Below, one piece after another: positions 24,868 through 35,804 of a stretch of DNA of 64,000 nt (position 1 is its first letter; each line of letters opens with the position of its first letter). Source of the DNA: Heterocephalus glaber (taxonomy: Eukaryota > Chordata > Mammalia > Rodentia > Bathyergidae); NCBI RefSeq assembly GCF_000247695.1, contig NW_004624748.1:1835032-1899031 (forward strand), written 5' to 3'. A program made the translations under genes and the position numbers. The notes beneath the pieces were generated by a model. The model was not told where the DNA came from. It saw nothing but the letters and a program-made list of their open reading frames with translations, and searched no databases.

Positions 24868-25306
24868 AGTCTCTGAGGATTTTCACAAGAGTGGGAGCAT
24901 TACAAACGAGTTTCCTGGACCAACATCAACTAAGGTGTGGTAATGATGTTCCATGCAGAGGTCCAAAAGAACATAATATTGGTTCTGTGCCTCCCAGATC
25001 ACACTGTGGCTTCTCTTATGCAGAACAATGGGCAGGCTTTGTCCACAGGGCTTTCAGAGCTCCTCAGACAATAAGCCCCAGTGCCTGAAAAGCTTTGGGA
25101 ATCGCATAGCAAAGTTTAGTGCAAAAGTACTGTGATTCAGTTTAGAAAAAATCTACTGGAAATCCCACCACTGTAGTCTAAATTGAAAATTAAGTCAAAG
25201 TATAGTTTACCTTTCTCTTATGCTTATATTTAAGACCACAAAAGGAAGAATTACAAAAGCTAAGAGTCCCCTTGTTATTCTTTCTGAACTGTTTTTACTG
25301 TATATT

Positions 25307-25405
25307 TTACTTATATATTTTACTGTATATTTTACATATATATTTACATATATATAGCATGTATAATATATACTATATATAATTATATATATATATAATT
25401 TCTTT
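25307..25405. repeat. AT-rich (TATA)n tract
   Basis: Imperfect TATATA/TTTACATATA low-complexity sequence in THSD1 intron 3. Confidence 0.8.
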
Positions 25406-25526
25406 ATATACATACAGTTGTCAAACTAAAAACAAAAATTCCCTTAGAGGGTCCAGAAAAAAATCAGTTTTGATAAAAGCATGAATCATAATGTCAAAAA
25501 AATCTCATTTAAAAATGATGTGTCCT

Positions 25527-25612
25527 GGGCCGGGGATTTAGCTCAGCAGTTCTAGTGCTTGCCTTGCAAGCGCAAGGTCCCAAGTTCGAGCCCTGGTACC
25601 AAAAAAAAAAAA
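25527..25612 (+). repeat. ID-like SINE
   Basis: Sense copy, GGGCCGGGGATTTAGCTCAG to GGTACC plus A tail, with TSD GATGTGTCCT on both sides. Confidence 0.95.
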
Positions 25613-25851
25613 GGATGTGTCCTTTTCCCTTGAAAGTAAAATCATTATTCATAGGATATTTAACAATAAAACAAACATTTAAGCTAAATATTTACATCTC
25701 TTTACTTCTAAATCAAATTAAACAGGAAATCATTCAAATAAAGCAATCATCAAATTTAATTAGGCAGGTTTTTTAAAAATCCTTTAAGCATCTGGCCCTT
25801 AAAGATCTCTTCTAGTAACTGTGCAAAACACTTGTCAAAATGGGAACTCAT

Positions 25852-25860
25852 AAAAAAAAA
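25852..25860 (+). repeat. Pure poly(A) micro-insertion
   Basis: Nine A residues flanked by a perfect 15-bp duplication AAAATGGGAACTCAT (25837-25851 and 25861-25875). A slipped tandem duplication is the alternative. Confidence 0.55.
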
Positions 25861-26282
25861 AAAATGGGAACTCATGAGAGAGCTACAGTTCTTATGTTAG
25901 AAATGAAGAGCAAGATGACCAATCCTCCAAATAGTCTTTCTTTGTGAATGAAAGGCTATTTTATTAGGTTCTGTTTAGATGTCCATTCATGTGCACACAC
26001 TGTATCAAACCTGTCTGACCACATTAAATGCCTTTCAGGCCACTATAGAAAACATTAACTCTAAATAAGCAAAATGTATCTGGAATGTGAAAAGGGAAAT
26101 TTGTTTCTGCCTCAAAAACTACCTCAAGGAATAAAGCCTACAAAATATTCACATCTGCAAGACATTTTGTTCAAGAGACCAAAGTAACTAAACAAAACAT
26201 GCTTATAAAAAAATTCCACACACATAAGTGAAGAGCTATCAGTAGCAGCAGAAGCAAAGGCACCTGAGATAAACAATGCAGA

Positions 26283-26361
26283 TTTTTTTGGTACCGGGGA
26301 TTGAACTCGAGACCTTGTGCTTGCGAGGCAGGTGCAGAACTACTGAGCTAAATCCCCAGCC
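26283..26361 (-). repeat. ID-like SINE
   Basis: Antisense copy with TSD AACAATGCAGAT on both sides. Confidence 0.93.
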
Positions 26362-26639
26362 AACAATGCAGATTATATTTGCACAGAACAAGACTCACAT
26401 CCATCCATAATAAATTATGCCTAAGCCTGGCCCAGCGGACTCCTAAGCATGGGTCCCAGTGGACCTATACTTATGGGTCTTCCAAGAGGGGTAGACAGCA
26501 CAAGATGAATCAGTGAGTTAATCGAAAAGCTTTTGATTGTTTAACATAGGAAATGTTAAGTGACTGCATGAAAAGCAATTATAAAATAGTGATAAAAGCA
26601 AACTCTCAAGATAAGTCTATCTGGTTTTGTTTTGTTTCT

Positions 26640-26722
26640 TTACTTATTTTGCTGGAGGATCAAACCCAGGTTACCACACATGCTAGGCAAGTGCTCTGCC
26701 ACTAAGCCACAGGCCTAACCCA
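26640..26722 (-). repeat. Older ID/tRNA-type SINE
   Basis: Antisense: GGATCAAACCCAGG and CATGCTAGGCAAGTGCTCTG. Confidence 0.7.
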
Positions 26723-26734
26723 TATACCACACAG

Positions 26735-26915
26735 TTGTGTGTTATGGCTCTACCACTTAACCACTGTTGACTTTAGGCAAATTACTTAGCCTTTCTCTGC
26801 CTCCATTTCCTCATCTATAAAACAGACAACATAATGAATCTAAATTACAGGACTGTTGGGACTAAATAGGTTAGTAATCATAAAGCACTTAAAACTTTGC
26901 CTAAGGCAAAGTAAT
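26735..26915 (+). repeat. MIR element
   Basis: Core MIR sequence: GGCTCTACCACTTAACCACT, then GCCTCCATTTCCTCATCTAT and AAATAGGTTAGTAATCATAA. It is an ancient mammalian SINE. Confidence 0.8.
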
Positions 26916-27124
26916 TACTGCATAAAGATCATCAATAGTTATTTTTGGCAATATCCAAAATTTTCTATAAATTGTTATTTACATCCTATCCTAGGGTCCT
27001 AATACATAGCTAGAAAAAGAGGCAAATACATTATTCCATTTTCAAAAAGAACTAATAAAGAATTCAGTCTGTTGCTCACATGAGTCACAGCAGATCCCTG
27101 AATGATACCATCTGGCAACAAAAG

Positions 27125-27250
27125 ACAGTCTTTGTAATCTCAGCACTTGGGAGACTAAGGCAGGAGGATCAACAGAAGTTCGAGGTCAGCCTAAGCTACA
27201 CAGTGAATCCAAGGCCAGCCTGAACTGTGAGACCTTGTCTCAAAAAAAAA
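27125..27250 (+). repeat. B1-type SINE
   Basis: Sense copy with TGTAATCTCAGCACTTGGG, GAGGTCAGCCTAAGCTACAC and CCTTGTCTCAAAAAAA. TSD AAAGTCTTTACTG-like flanks are poorly preserved. Confidence 0.85.
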
Positions 27251-27280
27251 AGTCTTTACTGATCAAAACTGTCAATTTAA

Positions 27281-27371
27281 GGGCCGGGGATTTGGCTCAG
27301 TGGTTCCACCGCCTGCCTCAAAAGCAGAAGGTCCCGCGTTTGATCCCTGGTACCAAAAAACAAACAAAAAA
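27281..27371 (+). repeat. ID-like SINE
   Basis: Sense copy with flanks CTGTCAATTTAA and CTGTCAACTTAA, a TSD with one mismatch. Confidence 0.93.
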
Positions 27372-28361
27372 ACCCTGTCAACTTAAATAGAAAATAAAGA
27401 GAAATCAGTTCAGTCATAAACTTATATACAAGTTGAATATCCATTATCTGAAATGCTTGGCATTAGAAGTGTTTGAGATTTTGGAGTATCTATAAATACA
27501 TAATGAGCTATCTTAGGGATAGGACCCAAATGTAAACATGAAATTCATTTATGTTTCATATATATCTTATACACATACTCTGTAATTTCATACAATATCT
27601 TTAGTGCACCTGTGTTTTGACTCTAGCCTGTCACATGAAGTCAAGTGTATAATTTTCTACTGTGGCATCATGGTGGTGCTGAAAGTTTTCAGATTCTAGA
27701 ACACTGTGGATTTCAGGTTTTTTAACAGAGATGTTCAATGTATACTACAAACATAAGGCACTGAGGTTCCTATTGCATACATTAATTTCACCTCTTAGCT
27801 GAACAATCAGAGTCAGGGCAGATCTGCCACACGGAAAATATACATTTAGCTCTTCCACTTACTGTTTCCCGTCCTGCTGTTTGGATGTGCATAGCTGCTG
27901 CTGCAAGGAACAGCTCCTAGGGAGACCCTGACCACTCTCTGACTGGGCAGAGGACCACTCCCTGTTCAGCCCATTTCCAGAATCCTTCCCCGGCTGCTGT
28001 TATAGAAAACCTGTCGTTTGACATTGGCTGGACACATCTGTAGAAGGCCCAGTGGCCCAGAGTATCAATAAGATGGCATGCCTGCCCCAAAAGTCTTTAA
28101 TCAAATAATCCAAATGTCTTGATTTCTCTTGGTTTATTTACATTAAATTCGGTCAGAATTTTTTTTCCTTGTACATATACCTTCTTGGAAAAGACAAGAA
28201 TATCTTGGACCATCAAATTAGTTCAACCTGTTTTTCTAATACCTAACTGAGGCTAGCCATACCTGAGTTCAATTTTCACTTTTTAAAATATGCATTGAGC
28301 ACCTATTAATGTGTCAAGCAAACCAAGCAAGCCAAATAAAGGCCATTAATAGTTTGACCAT

Positions 28362-28449
28362 GGGCCGGGGATTTAGCTCAGTGGTTTCACCGCCTGCCAC
28401 GCAAGCGCAAGGACCCAAGCTCTATCCCCAGTACCAAAAAAAAAAAAAA
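28362..28449 (+). repeat. ID-like SINE
   Basis: Sense copy with TSD AGTTTGACCAT on both sides. Confidence 0.95.
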
Positions 28450-28514
28450 GTTTGACCATTAGTAGTTTAATGTCCACATAAATTGAGTTTTGCCACCAAA
28501 TAAGTTTCTCCAAC

Positions 28515-28540
28515 TGGCAGGGGGTGGGGGGTGGGGGGTT
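28515..28540. repeat. G-rich run
   Basis: GGGGGTGGGGGGTGGGGGGTT, four G runs in a row. G-quadruplex formation on the plus strand is possible; this is inferred from pattern only. Confidence 0.7.
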
Positions 28541-29587
28541 GAAAGGGGAAGACAACAATAACAAGAAATGGCCGAAGTGACAAATGCCATGAAAGAAGAA
28601 CGGAAGGACACTGCAACAAGTTAGGGTAAGAGAAGTCAGCCAGCCTGGGGTGGAGGAAGACTAATTCAAGTGGAGTCCTGGAGGAGACATTAACCAGGGG
28701 ATGATGGGAGGAGGCTGTTCCAGTCCCCAGCACAGAAATGGTGACTGGCAAGAGGGGGCAGCTTGACCACTGAGGGCCTTGTGGAGTTCCATCCTCATGC
28801 CAAGTGAGGTTACTAAAAGGTTTTAAGTAGAACAGCCTCAGCCAACCTGAATTTTAAATAATCTCTCCAGCTGCAGTAAAGAATTAAATGGATGGCTGAG
28901 AATGAATTAGAATTCTTGCAAAAGTCCAGGTAAGGGATGATGGTGGCTTAAACAGTGATACTGTGGAACTGGGTAGAAGTAAAGGGAGTCAGACACCCTC
29001 AAGACAAAAGCCAGAGGGCTCAGTGTCCTATTAGATATAGGAGTGAAAGACATAAGGGAAACTCAGGTTTCTGCTTTGAACAGAAAGACAGGCAGTGGAG
29101 TCCTACACTGAGGAGTGGCTTCAGTTAGAGGTAAGATGACGAGTCCAATACCACAAGTGCTGCCTTTGAGATACACTGGAGACAGCTGAGGGATGCCAGC
29201 TATTCAGCAGGGCAAGGGCAGGGGAGAGATGCTCAACTGGATTCATCAGTATCAGGATAGCAATCTCCTGGCAAGCATGTGAGGAGAGATGACCACCTGT
29301 TAAGGATGAGACAAGGTGGTGGAACTATCCAGCAAGACATTACGAAGGAGCAGCCAGGGAGGTGGAAGGTAAGCAACATAGGTATGGAATCACAAAAGAA
29401 AGGTCAGTGAAAAATAGCCCTGGATTTGGGGACCTAAAATGCATTTGCTGACTGATTTTAGTTAGTGTTTGCAGGGAAGAGTCAGTTTGTGAGAAACTGT
29501 TGAGAAATCAATGTAAGGCAAAGAAATGAACTCCAAAGTGTAAGCAAAGTTTTTCAAGAAAGTGGGCTATCAAGGGAAGAACAGAGA

Positions 29588-29670
29588 GGCCAGGGATTTA
29601 GCTCAGTGGTTCCGCCACCTGCCTCGACAGCACAAGGACCCGAGTTCGATCCTCAGTACCAAAAAAAAAA
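29588..29670 (+). repeat. ID-like SINE
   Basis: Sense copy in THSD1 intron 3 with both boxes. The short flank repeat GGGAAGA is seen on both sides. Confidence 0.9.
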
Positions 29671-30468
29671 GGGAAGAGAGAGTAACGTCTAATGTCTAGG
29701 AGAGAATATGAGGCTGAATTTTTGTTTTGTTTTTAGATAAGAAAATTAAGTGCATTTAAAAGTTGATGGAAATGAGCCCTTATAAGAAAGGTCTGTTAAA
29801 GACAAGAGTTGAGAGGGCTATAATGATTAACAGAAGGTTCCAGAAATGAGCAGAGAGGCTGAACTCCACAGTGGAAGGGAGGGTCGACTTCATACTGGAG
29901 GAATACTTCTTCCATGGTTAAAGAAAGAGCCTGACACCGACAGGCTCACAGACCTTTAGTGAGAGAGTGCGGCGTTCCCACCTAATGGCTTCTAGCTGCC
30001 CTGTGTGACAGAAGGTAAAGTCAATTCTGAGAGTTAGCCATAAGGGAGGGTTGAAGATGAGTGGAGGAGGCATACATGAGCTACTGGGCAGTGCAGGAAG
30101 GAACAGGAGCTGGCCAGGACAACCTGTTGGGTAGCATGGAGTCACAGCTGAGGATGGAGACATGAGCCAGCCATGGCAACACCAGTCAGCCTGGATGTGA
30201 CCTTGTCATGCAGCCTCAGCAGCTTGAGTCCAATGGACAGCCAGCAAATGGCTGGGTTAATGTGGAGCTAGGATGAGACCTGATCTGTGCAAGAAAAGGA
30301 CAATAGGGCAAAGGAATTTAGGACATTGGTGGGGGGTGATAAAGGGATGGGCCATGGAATCTAGGTGGGTTACAGAGGTGAATATAAGTGGACAAGTGGC
30401 CAGCAGAAGAGGAGAGAGTAGACTTTTAAGGAATGGAAGTGGGCAGAGATCTAGAGCAATAAACACCT

Positions 30469-30559
30469 GGCCGGGGATTTAGCTCTGTGGTGCTGTGCCT
30501 GCCTTGAAAGCAAGCACAAGGTCCTGAGTTTGACCCCTGGTACCAAAAAAAGAAAAAGG
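30469..30559 (+). repeat. ID-like SINE
   Basis: Sense copy with a small internal duplication (AAAGCAAGCACAAGG). TSD AACACCTG. Confidence 0.9.
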
Positions 30560-30721
30560 AACACCTGTGGTTACAAAAAGTCAGAAGGTTGGGCAGTCAG
30601 GGCGCCCTGGGCTCAGTGAGATGAAGGTAAGAACAACAGGTGAGCGAACCAGATAATCTCTGCCAAATAAAACCACTTGCTAAGACCAGGCTTGCACCTG
30701 GTAAAGGGAAAGAGATGCAAA

Positions 30722-30812
30722 GAGCAGTATGAGGCAGAGGGGTGGTAGCAAAGTGACAGAGCACTTGCCTACCATGCACAAGGCTGTGTTCAATCCCCAG
30801 CACTGTGTGGTA
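30722..30812 (+). repeat. Older ID/tRNA-type SINE
   Basis: Sense: GACAGAGCACTTGCCTACCA and GTTCAATCCCCAGCACTG, the non-GGTACC subfamily. Confidence 0.7.
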
Positions 30813-31619
30813 CACAAAGAATACAGAATATGAAGGCATCTTGCTTCCATTTATCACTAAAATGGCTTCATTCCTATAATGACTTAAAAGAGAACAGACT
30901 TGCTCAGCAGAAGAAAACAGAAGCTACTAAATACAATTTAAATTCTAATCTCTGCCATGGACTTACTATATGATGTGATATGATTTTTTAAAAATATAAT
31001 CTAAGAATAGTTAAAATTTATTAGTAATTCTTCTATACCAGCTCCACAATGGAGAGGAGTGTTGATCTGTTACTGGAGAATGACACTTCTTCCACGTTGT
31101 CAGGGAAGGATGATGGGTCTGGCGCTTAAAAACATTACTTTTATTTAATTTAGTCCCTACAGTTCTGAGGTAGGTACTTTTATCATCCCTGATTTCCTGA
31201 CAGGAAACTGAAACCTAAAGAGATTAAGTGGGTCTATGTACAAGTATAATTGCCCTGCTTTACCTCCCACAGGCCCCATATCCATAAATTCAACTATCCA
31301 TGGATGGAACATGTTCCAAAAGAAAAAAAAAAAACCTGTCTGTATTGAACTTGTACAGACATTTTTCTTGTCATTATTCCCTGAACAATGCAGTATCACA
31401 ACTACTTACATAGCATTTATATCAGTTATTATAGGTAACCTAGAAATAAGTTAAAATGGCCAAAAGGATGTGCATAAATTAGATGCAATTCTGCACCATT
31501 TTGATATCGACATTCTGGAACCATTTCTCTCTGAACACTGGGAAATGACTGTACTCTCAATTTTTCAGATAAGGAAGGTAATGTCAATTGATGAAGACTG
31601 AACCATTAAAGATGTTATA

Positions 31620-31708
31620 GGGCTGGGGATTTAGCTCAGTGGTGCTGTGCCTGCCTCATAAACGCAAGGTCCTGAATTCGATCCCTGGTACCAAAAAAAA
31701 AAAAAAAG
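31620..31708 (+). repeat. ID-like SINE
   Basis: Sense copy only 70 bases from the antisense SINE at 31779-31866. The pair could fold into a hairpin in the intronic RNA. Confidence 0.93.
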
Positions 31709-31778
31709 ATAGTATAGTTCACCTAAGGTTCACTTAAATTTTACATAATAATTTTACATGAAGACCCTAATCCTATTT

Positions 31779-31866
31779 ATTTTTTTTTATTGGTACCGGG
31801 GATTGAACTCAGGTCCTTGCACTTGCGCAGCAGGCAGCGAAACCACTGAGCTAAATCCCCGGCCCC
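31779..31866 (-). repeat. ID-like SINE (3' half of the chimera)
   Basis: Antisense: a T-rich run, GGTACCGGGGATTGAACTCA, then GAGCTAAATCCCCGGCCCC at its 5' end. It has no TSD of its own at the 31866 side. Confidence 0.93.
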
Positions 31867-32282
31867 CATCCATGAGAGAATTTAACCCCATATTCGTCCT
31901 CCTGTTCAGGGAAAAAAGTCAATTTAAAATTAGTGAGAAAACAATCCAATGGGGTATTCTTGGAGCAGGATCCTCCCATCTCTGCCCTGATGGTTTGGAA
32001 AGAAATACAAAATTAAACACACAACAGAAAGGACACTAACGTACGAACGACAAGACGAACGGGCGCCACAACAGAAATGAAACTAAATCTTCCCTTGTTC
32101 CTCGTCAGGAACCTTGGGGTCAGGGGAGGCTTACCAGCCCGGCAGCCACCTCACTCCTGACTTAACAAACGGTTGCAACCGGCCAAAAACTTACCTCCAG
32201 AGGTTTTCTGAGGTCTGTGCCTGAGAGTCTCCTGCTGGATCCCGCCACAGAGTCTCGGCTGAACCAGGGTTCCTGCCCAGGG

Positions 32283-32300
32283 ATCTCGCTGGGGCCTCCA
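32283..32300 (-). promoter_or_regulatory. Retroviral primer binding site, tRNA-Thr type
   Basis: Minus-strand TGGAGGCCCCAGCGAGAT is an 18-of-18 complement, by my recollection, of the 3' end of tRNA-Thr(UGU) including CCA. It follows a CA-ending LTR-like edge (TCTTACA) after three T residues, the expected position. Confidence 0.8.
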
Positions 32301-32491
32301 AAATGTAAGACTGAGGGCCTTACCAAACGCTCCCAGGAGCTGACTACAGCGAAGAACACCCGGGAAGGAACACACGGGACAAGTTGGAAAGTAAAACAGA
32401 CCTTAGCCTGGCCAGACGGCACTCCCAAAGCAAAGTAGCTTAGAGAGGCCCCTAATCCTATTTTTAAATGTTTAAAAATCTCAATACTAAC

Positions 32492-33457
32492 CTATAGTTC
32501 TCTGAATTAGCATGCATTCCTTCTCCTTTGCAGAAAAGTGGCTTCTTCTTGAATTGCCAAAGTTAAAGCAATATTTATTCTTTCCCACGTCAAACAAAGT
32601 GCAGTTAAATACTGTTCTTCTCTCTCCCAGAGGTAAGCTGTTTTCAGCAAGCTTAACTGTTCTTTCCCCAGGACGTCTAGGGGCCTCCTTGAAGACAGTA
32701 ACTACTCCTTGGACAAAGATACATGGTGGAGGCAAGATCATCACCTCCACCCTGGACTCACACATGAGTTCCGGCACCATCATCAACTTGTATCCAAATT
32801 TCTGGGCCAGGTCAATGGGTCCTGTAGAAGTAATGACCGAGTCTTGGCCAAGCAGCTTCAGCACCACGGTGACATAGGCTTCTGGCCCCACAGGTGCACA
32901 GCCAAACTCAACCCACTGACTTTGCATGAGATCTGTCCTTTTGCTGGTTCTTATTTCCAGTGGCTGTCCTGGACTTGTTCTTGTCTCAGGGAGACTGTTG
33001 GTGAAGATGACATCTACCAACATGCTGGGCTTGGCCATAGGAAATGGGCATAGAGGTTGACTGGCAAAAAGGCCTACCTGGAAGGTGCCTTCTGCTGCCT
33101 GGGACGTCCTATTCAAGTCAACATGAAAGACAGGCCATTCCACCTTAAGAAAGACACGCTTCTCCAGCCAGGGGACTAAAGTACTGTTGTCTGACACTTC
33201 AGGAGTCATGATGAACCAGTAATCACCTGCCTCTTTGAAGTAGAAGCACTCAAACTCGAGTGTTCCCTGGGACTCATTAGTTAGGAGATACTTGGTGATG
33301 ACAGTCTGATTGGTGTTGGCCTCCAACAGCAGGACAGATACATTCCTCAGTGTCCCATTAGCACTATCAAAATACTGGAAATCCACTGACACTGTGCTGT
33401 TGCTCAGTGCTACATGGCCGGGCTCTCTCAAAAGAAGATATTCAGCTTCTCCAAGGA
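32492..33457 (-). CDS. THSD1: THSD1 exon 3: N-terminal ectodomain
   Basis: Acceptor TGCCCATTTCAG and donor ATAG|GTTAGT bound a 966-nt phase 1-1 exon, residues 20-342. It encodes the end of the signal peptide and nearly the whole N-terminal extracellular region, which has no named domain outside the THSD1 family. Recognisable conserved stretches are LREPGHVALSN, SQGTLEFECFYFKEAGDYWF, WVEFGCAPVGPEAYVTVVLK and LPLGERRTVFNCTLF. At least seven N-glycosylation sequons are visible (e.g. NGT, NVS, NQT, NES, NRT, NCT), fitting a secreted/extracellular domain. The donor (GTTAGT) is weaker than consensus, and a retroposed insert begins 28 bases beyond the exon. Confidence 0.97.
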
Positions 33458-34224
33458 CTGAAATGGGCAGAATTAGTGTTTAGAAGATGCATTTGAACAG
33501 CACCATTGGTGACACTGATGAAAACAATATTTCAGACACTAGAGAAGTCAGAACAAAGCTAAGGATGAAATGGCATACAGCTTCTGGGAGCTGGGCACTG
33601 AGCTTGTTCCATGCTAAGTGGCTCTGTTCTGTCACCACCTTTCATGAAGTTTAAAATAATGAGTTAGTTATTCACAACATTCAACATACACGTGCAATGA
33701 AAATCTATGAAGCTAGAATAACAGTTGACAGTTCTCAGGTTAAAAATCCAATGCCTCATATTTCTCATGTTAATCATATTCTCTGTTTAGGTATTTGGGG
33801 AAATGGATATTACAAAATTAGAGAAAACCTGGTTTGAAGGACACAATACAAACTGCTCTAGATTTTAAAATCTAAGAACCTAAGTTTACTTCAAAGTTAT
33901 GTCTAACATTCAAGACAAGAACCTGGGAATTTTTATAACTAAAGGAACAAGTGTTCTCTATGTGAGATACAAATTTTTACGTCAATAAGAAACTTTATTC
34001 TGCATGGATCATCAAAGGGGTAAAGTGAACATTTATGTTATTTAGGTTTGTTCTTGGCAATTTTAATGACATTTCAGCAACTGGTGATGGCCTAAATAGG
34101 GCAAATGACTTCTAGTCTCCTGAGTATCATAGTTAGGACCAATCATATCTTTTAAAAAGAGGCCCAGCAGAGCAGCTGAAGTGAATAGTACAAAGAACAC
34201 AAACACACAAGAATCCTTGTTTAG

Positions 34225-34314
34225 GGCCTGGGGATTTAGCTCAGTGGTTCTGCTGCTTGCCTCGCAAGCACAAGGTCCTGAGTTCGATCCCCCGTACCAA
34301 AGGGAAAAAAAAAA
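34225..34314 (+). repeat. ID-like SINE
   Basis: Sense copy preceded by GAATCCTTGTTT (34211-34222). That word recurs after the tail in several copies, so the A tail plus TSD was multiplied. Confidence 0.9.
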
Positions 34315-34315
34315 G

Positions 34316-34440
34316 GAATTCTTGTTTCTATTTTGTTTTCTTTTACCAAAGGAAAAGAAAAAAAGAATCCTTGTTTCTATTTTGTTTTATTTTACCAAAG
34401 GAAAAAAAAAGAATCCTTGTTTCTATTTTGTTTTATTTTA
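34316..34440 (+). repeat. Tandem array of about 46-bp SINE-tail/TSD units
   Basis: Three near-identical units start GAATTCTTGTTTCTATTTTG or GAATCCTTGTTTCTATTTTG at 34316, 34365 and 34411. The first two end in TTTTACCAAAGGAAAA plus A-rich tail. Confidence 0.85.
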
Positions 34441-34555
34441 CTTTATTTATTTATTTATTTATTTATTTATTTTTTATGGTACTGGGGATAGAACTCGGGT
34501 CCTTGCGTTTGTGGGGCAGGTGGCGGAACCACTGAGCTAAACCCCCCAGTCCCCC
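34441..34555 (-). repeat. ID-like SINE with (ATTT)n tail
   Basis: Antisense copy; its tail has expanded into a (TTTA)n microsatellite at about 34441-34475. It is followed by CTTGTTTCTATTTTG, a further copy of the target word. Confidence 0.9.
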
Positions 34556-34862
34556 TTGTTTCTATTTTGAAACCTATCCAAATATATATCGAAGGCAGAA
34601 TTTGGTGATGAGACAATCAGCTGGTCTATGGCTGGGTAAGAAATGATTCTGGACTTAGAGGACTGCAGCACACTTTAAGTTTGAAAAATAATTCATATAA
34701 TTTGAATTTATTATTTCTACTATATATACCTCACCCGTGTATAATATATACATATCATATATTAAATATGTCCAAAGGGACTTGTGATTTTTTTGGTTTG
34801 GGTTTGTAGTCCAAAATACCCTTATAAGTATTCAATGAATGATTATTAGAAACAACACATGA

Positions 34863-34957
34863 GGGCCAGGGATTTAGCTCAGTGGTTTCACTGCCTGCTG
34901 CATAAGTGCAAGGACCCGAGTTCGATCCCCAGTACCAAAAAAAAAAAAAGAAAAGAA
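34863..34957 (+). repeat. ID-like SINE
   Basis: Sense copy with flanks AGAAACAACACAT and AGAAACAATACAT, a TSD with one mismatch. Confidence 0.93.
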
Positions 34958-35720
34958 AGAAACAATACATAAATATATTGGTACATAGAAGTGTTACTTT
35001 AGTTAGTTCTGCATTCATCTATTTCTTATTTGAGATGAGGAGAAATAAAATATATAAAACTTGGGTAGACTTGAATGCTGGGTTACTACTTATATGAAAT
35101 TTGTAATAGGGTAAAGTTGTTTTGTTTTTTCTCACTTAGGCAAAGCAGAAGTTGAGGGATGGATATTCTCTTGTGTCTAAGGCGGTTGATTCTTGTGCAC
35201 CTTATCTCCTGGTTCACAGCCACTCTTATACCTTTTGTGAACTAGTGGCCAAAGAGACTCCAGCACTTACTGCAGCCCAAGGAAGGAGATAAGACTAAGA
35301 GTAAAGTCGTATTAATTTGAATCTAAAGGGTGCAGGATCATTTAGAGTGCATGTTAAGATTAAGAGGCACATGATAATTAGTTTATTAATAGGAATCTAC
35401 TGTGAATGACAAGAATGAGGCTGATCAGACTCTAATTTGATGGGAGCCAATCAATGAAAGAAAGACACAGCACCAGCAAATAGGGGGTGTTCACTGAACG
35501 GAGAGATTGCTAATGTACTCCAGAGCTCCTGTTCCTGCAGATGAGCAGGTATTTTCATTTGGTTCTACCACATCCTTATTTCTCTATTTCTGAATTTCCC
35601 TTCTCCCCATTTCTTTAGTCTATATAAGCATGTTGATTTAAAAAAAAAAAACTAGTAATGGTATATTTTTTTCTGTATCAAAAGGAGATAATGGGGAAAA
35701 ACAGATCTATGAAAATATCT

Positions 35721-35804
35721 TTTTTTTTTTTGGTACCAGGGATCGAACTCAGGACCTTGCGCTTGCAAGGCAGGCATGGTGCCACTGAGCTAAGTCCCCA
35801 GCCC
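35721..35804 (-). repeat. ID-like SINE
   Basis: Antisense copy with TSD TGAAAATATCTT on both sides. Confidence 0.93.

Larger units (their letters stand above)
31779..32449 (-). mobile_element. Chimeric retroposon: ERV leader joined to ID-like SINE
   Basis: One insertion bounded by a perfect 14-bp TSD (CCCTAATCCTATTT, 31765-31778 and 32450-32463). Read on the minus strand it contains, in order, a 5' part resembling LTR R-U5; a primer binding site at 32300-32283 complementary to the 3' end of tRNA-Thr; a splice-donor-like GAG|GTAAGT at 32194; a leader; an ATG at 31979 opening about 38 codons with a myristoylation-type MGGS start as in gammaretroviral Gag; then, from 31866, a full ID-like SINE whose A tail abuts the TSD. 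The SINE tail at the TSD implies that both parts were inserted together. The viral part is a short, non-coding relic: no protease, polymerase or envelope sequence is present. Confidence 0.85.

Noticed and set aside
31779..31979. Functional retroviral gag
   Set aside because: Only about 38 codons remain before the SINE junction and a stop; there is no downstream gag, pol or env.
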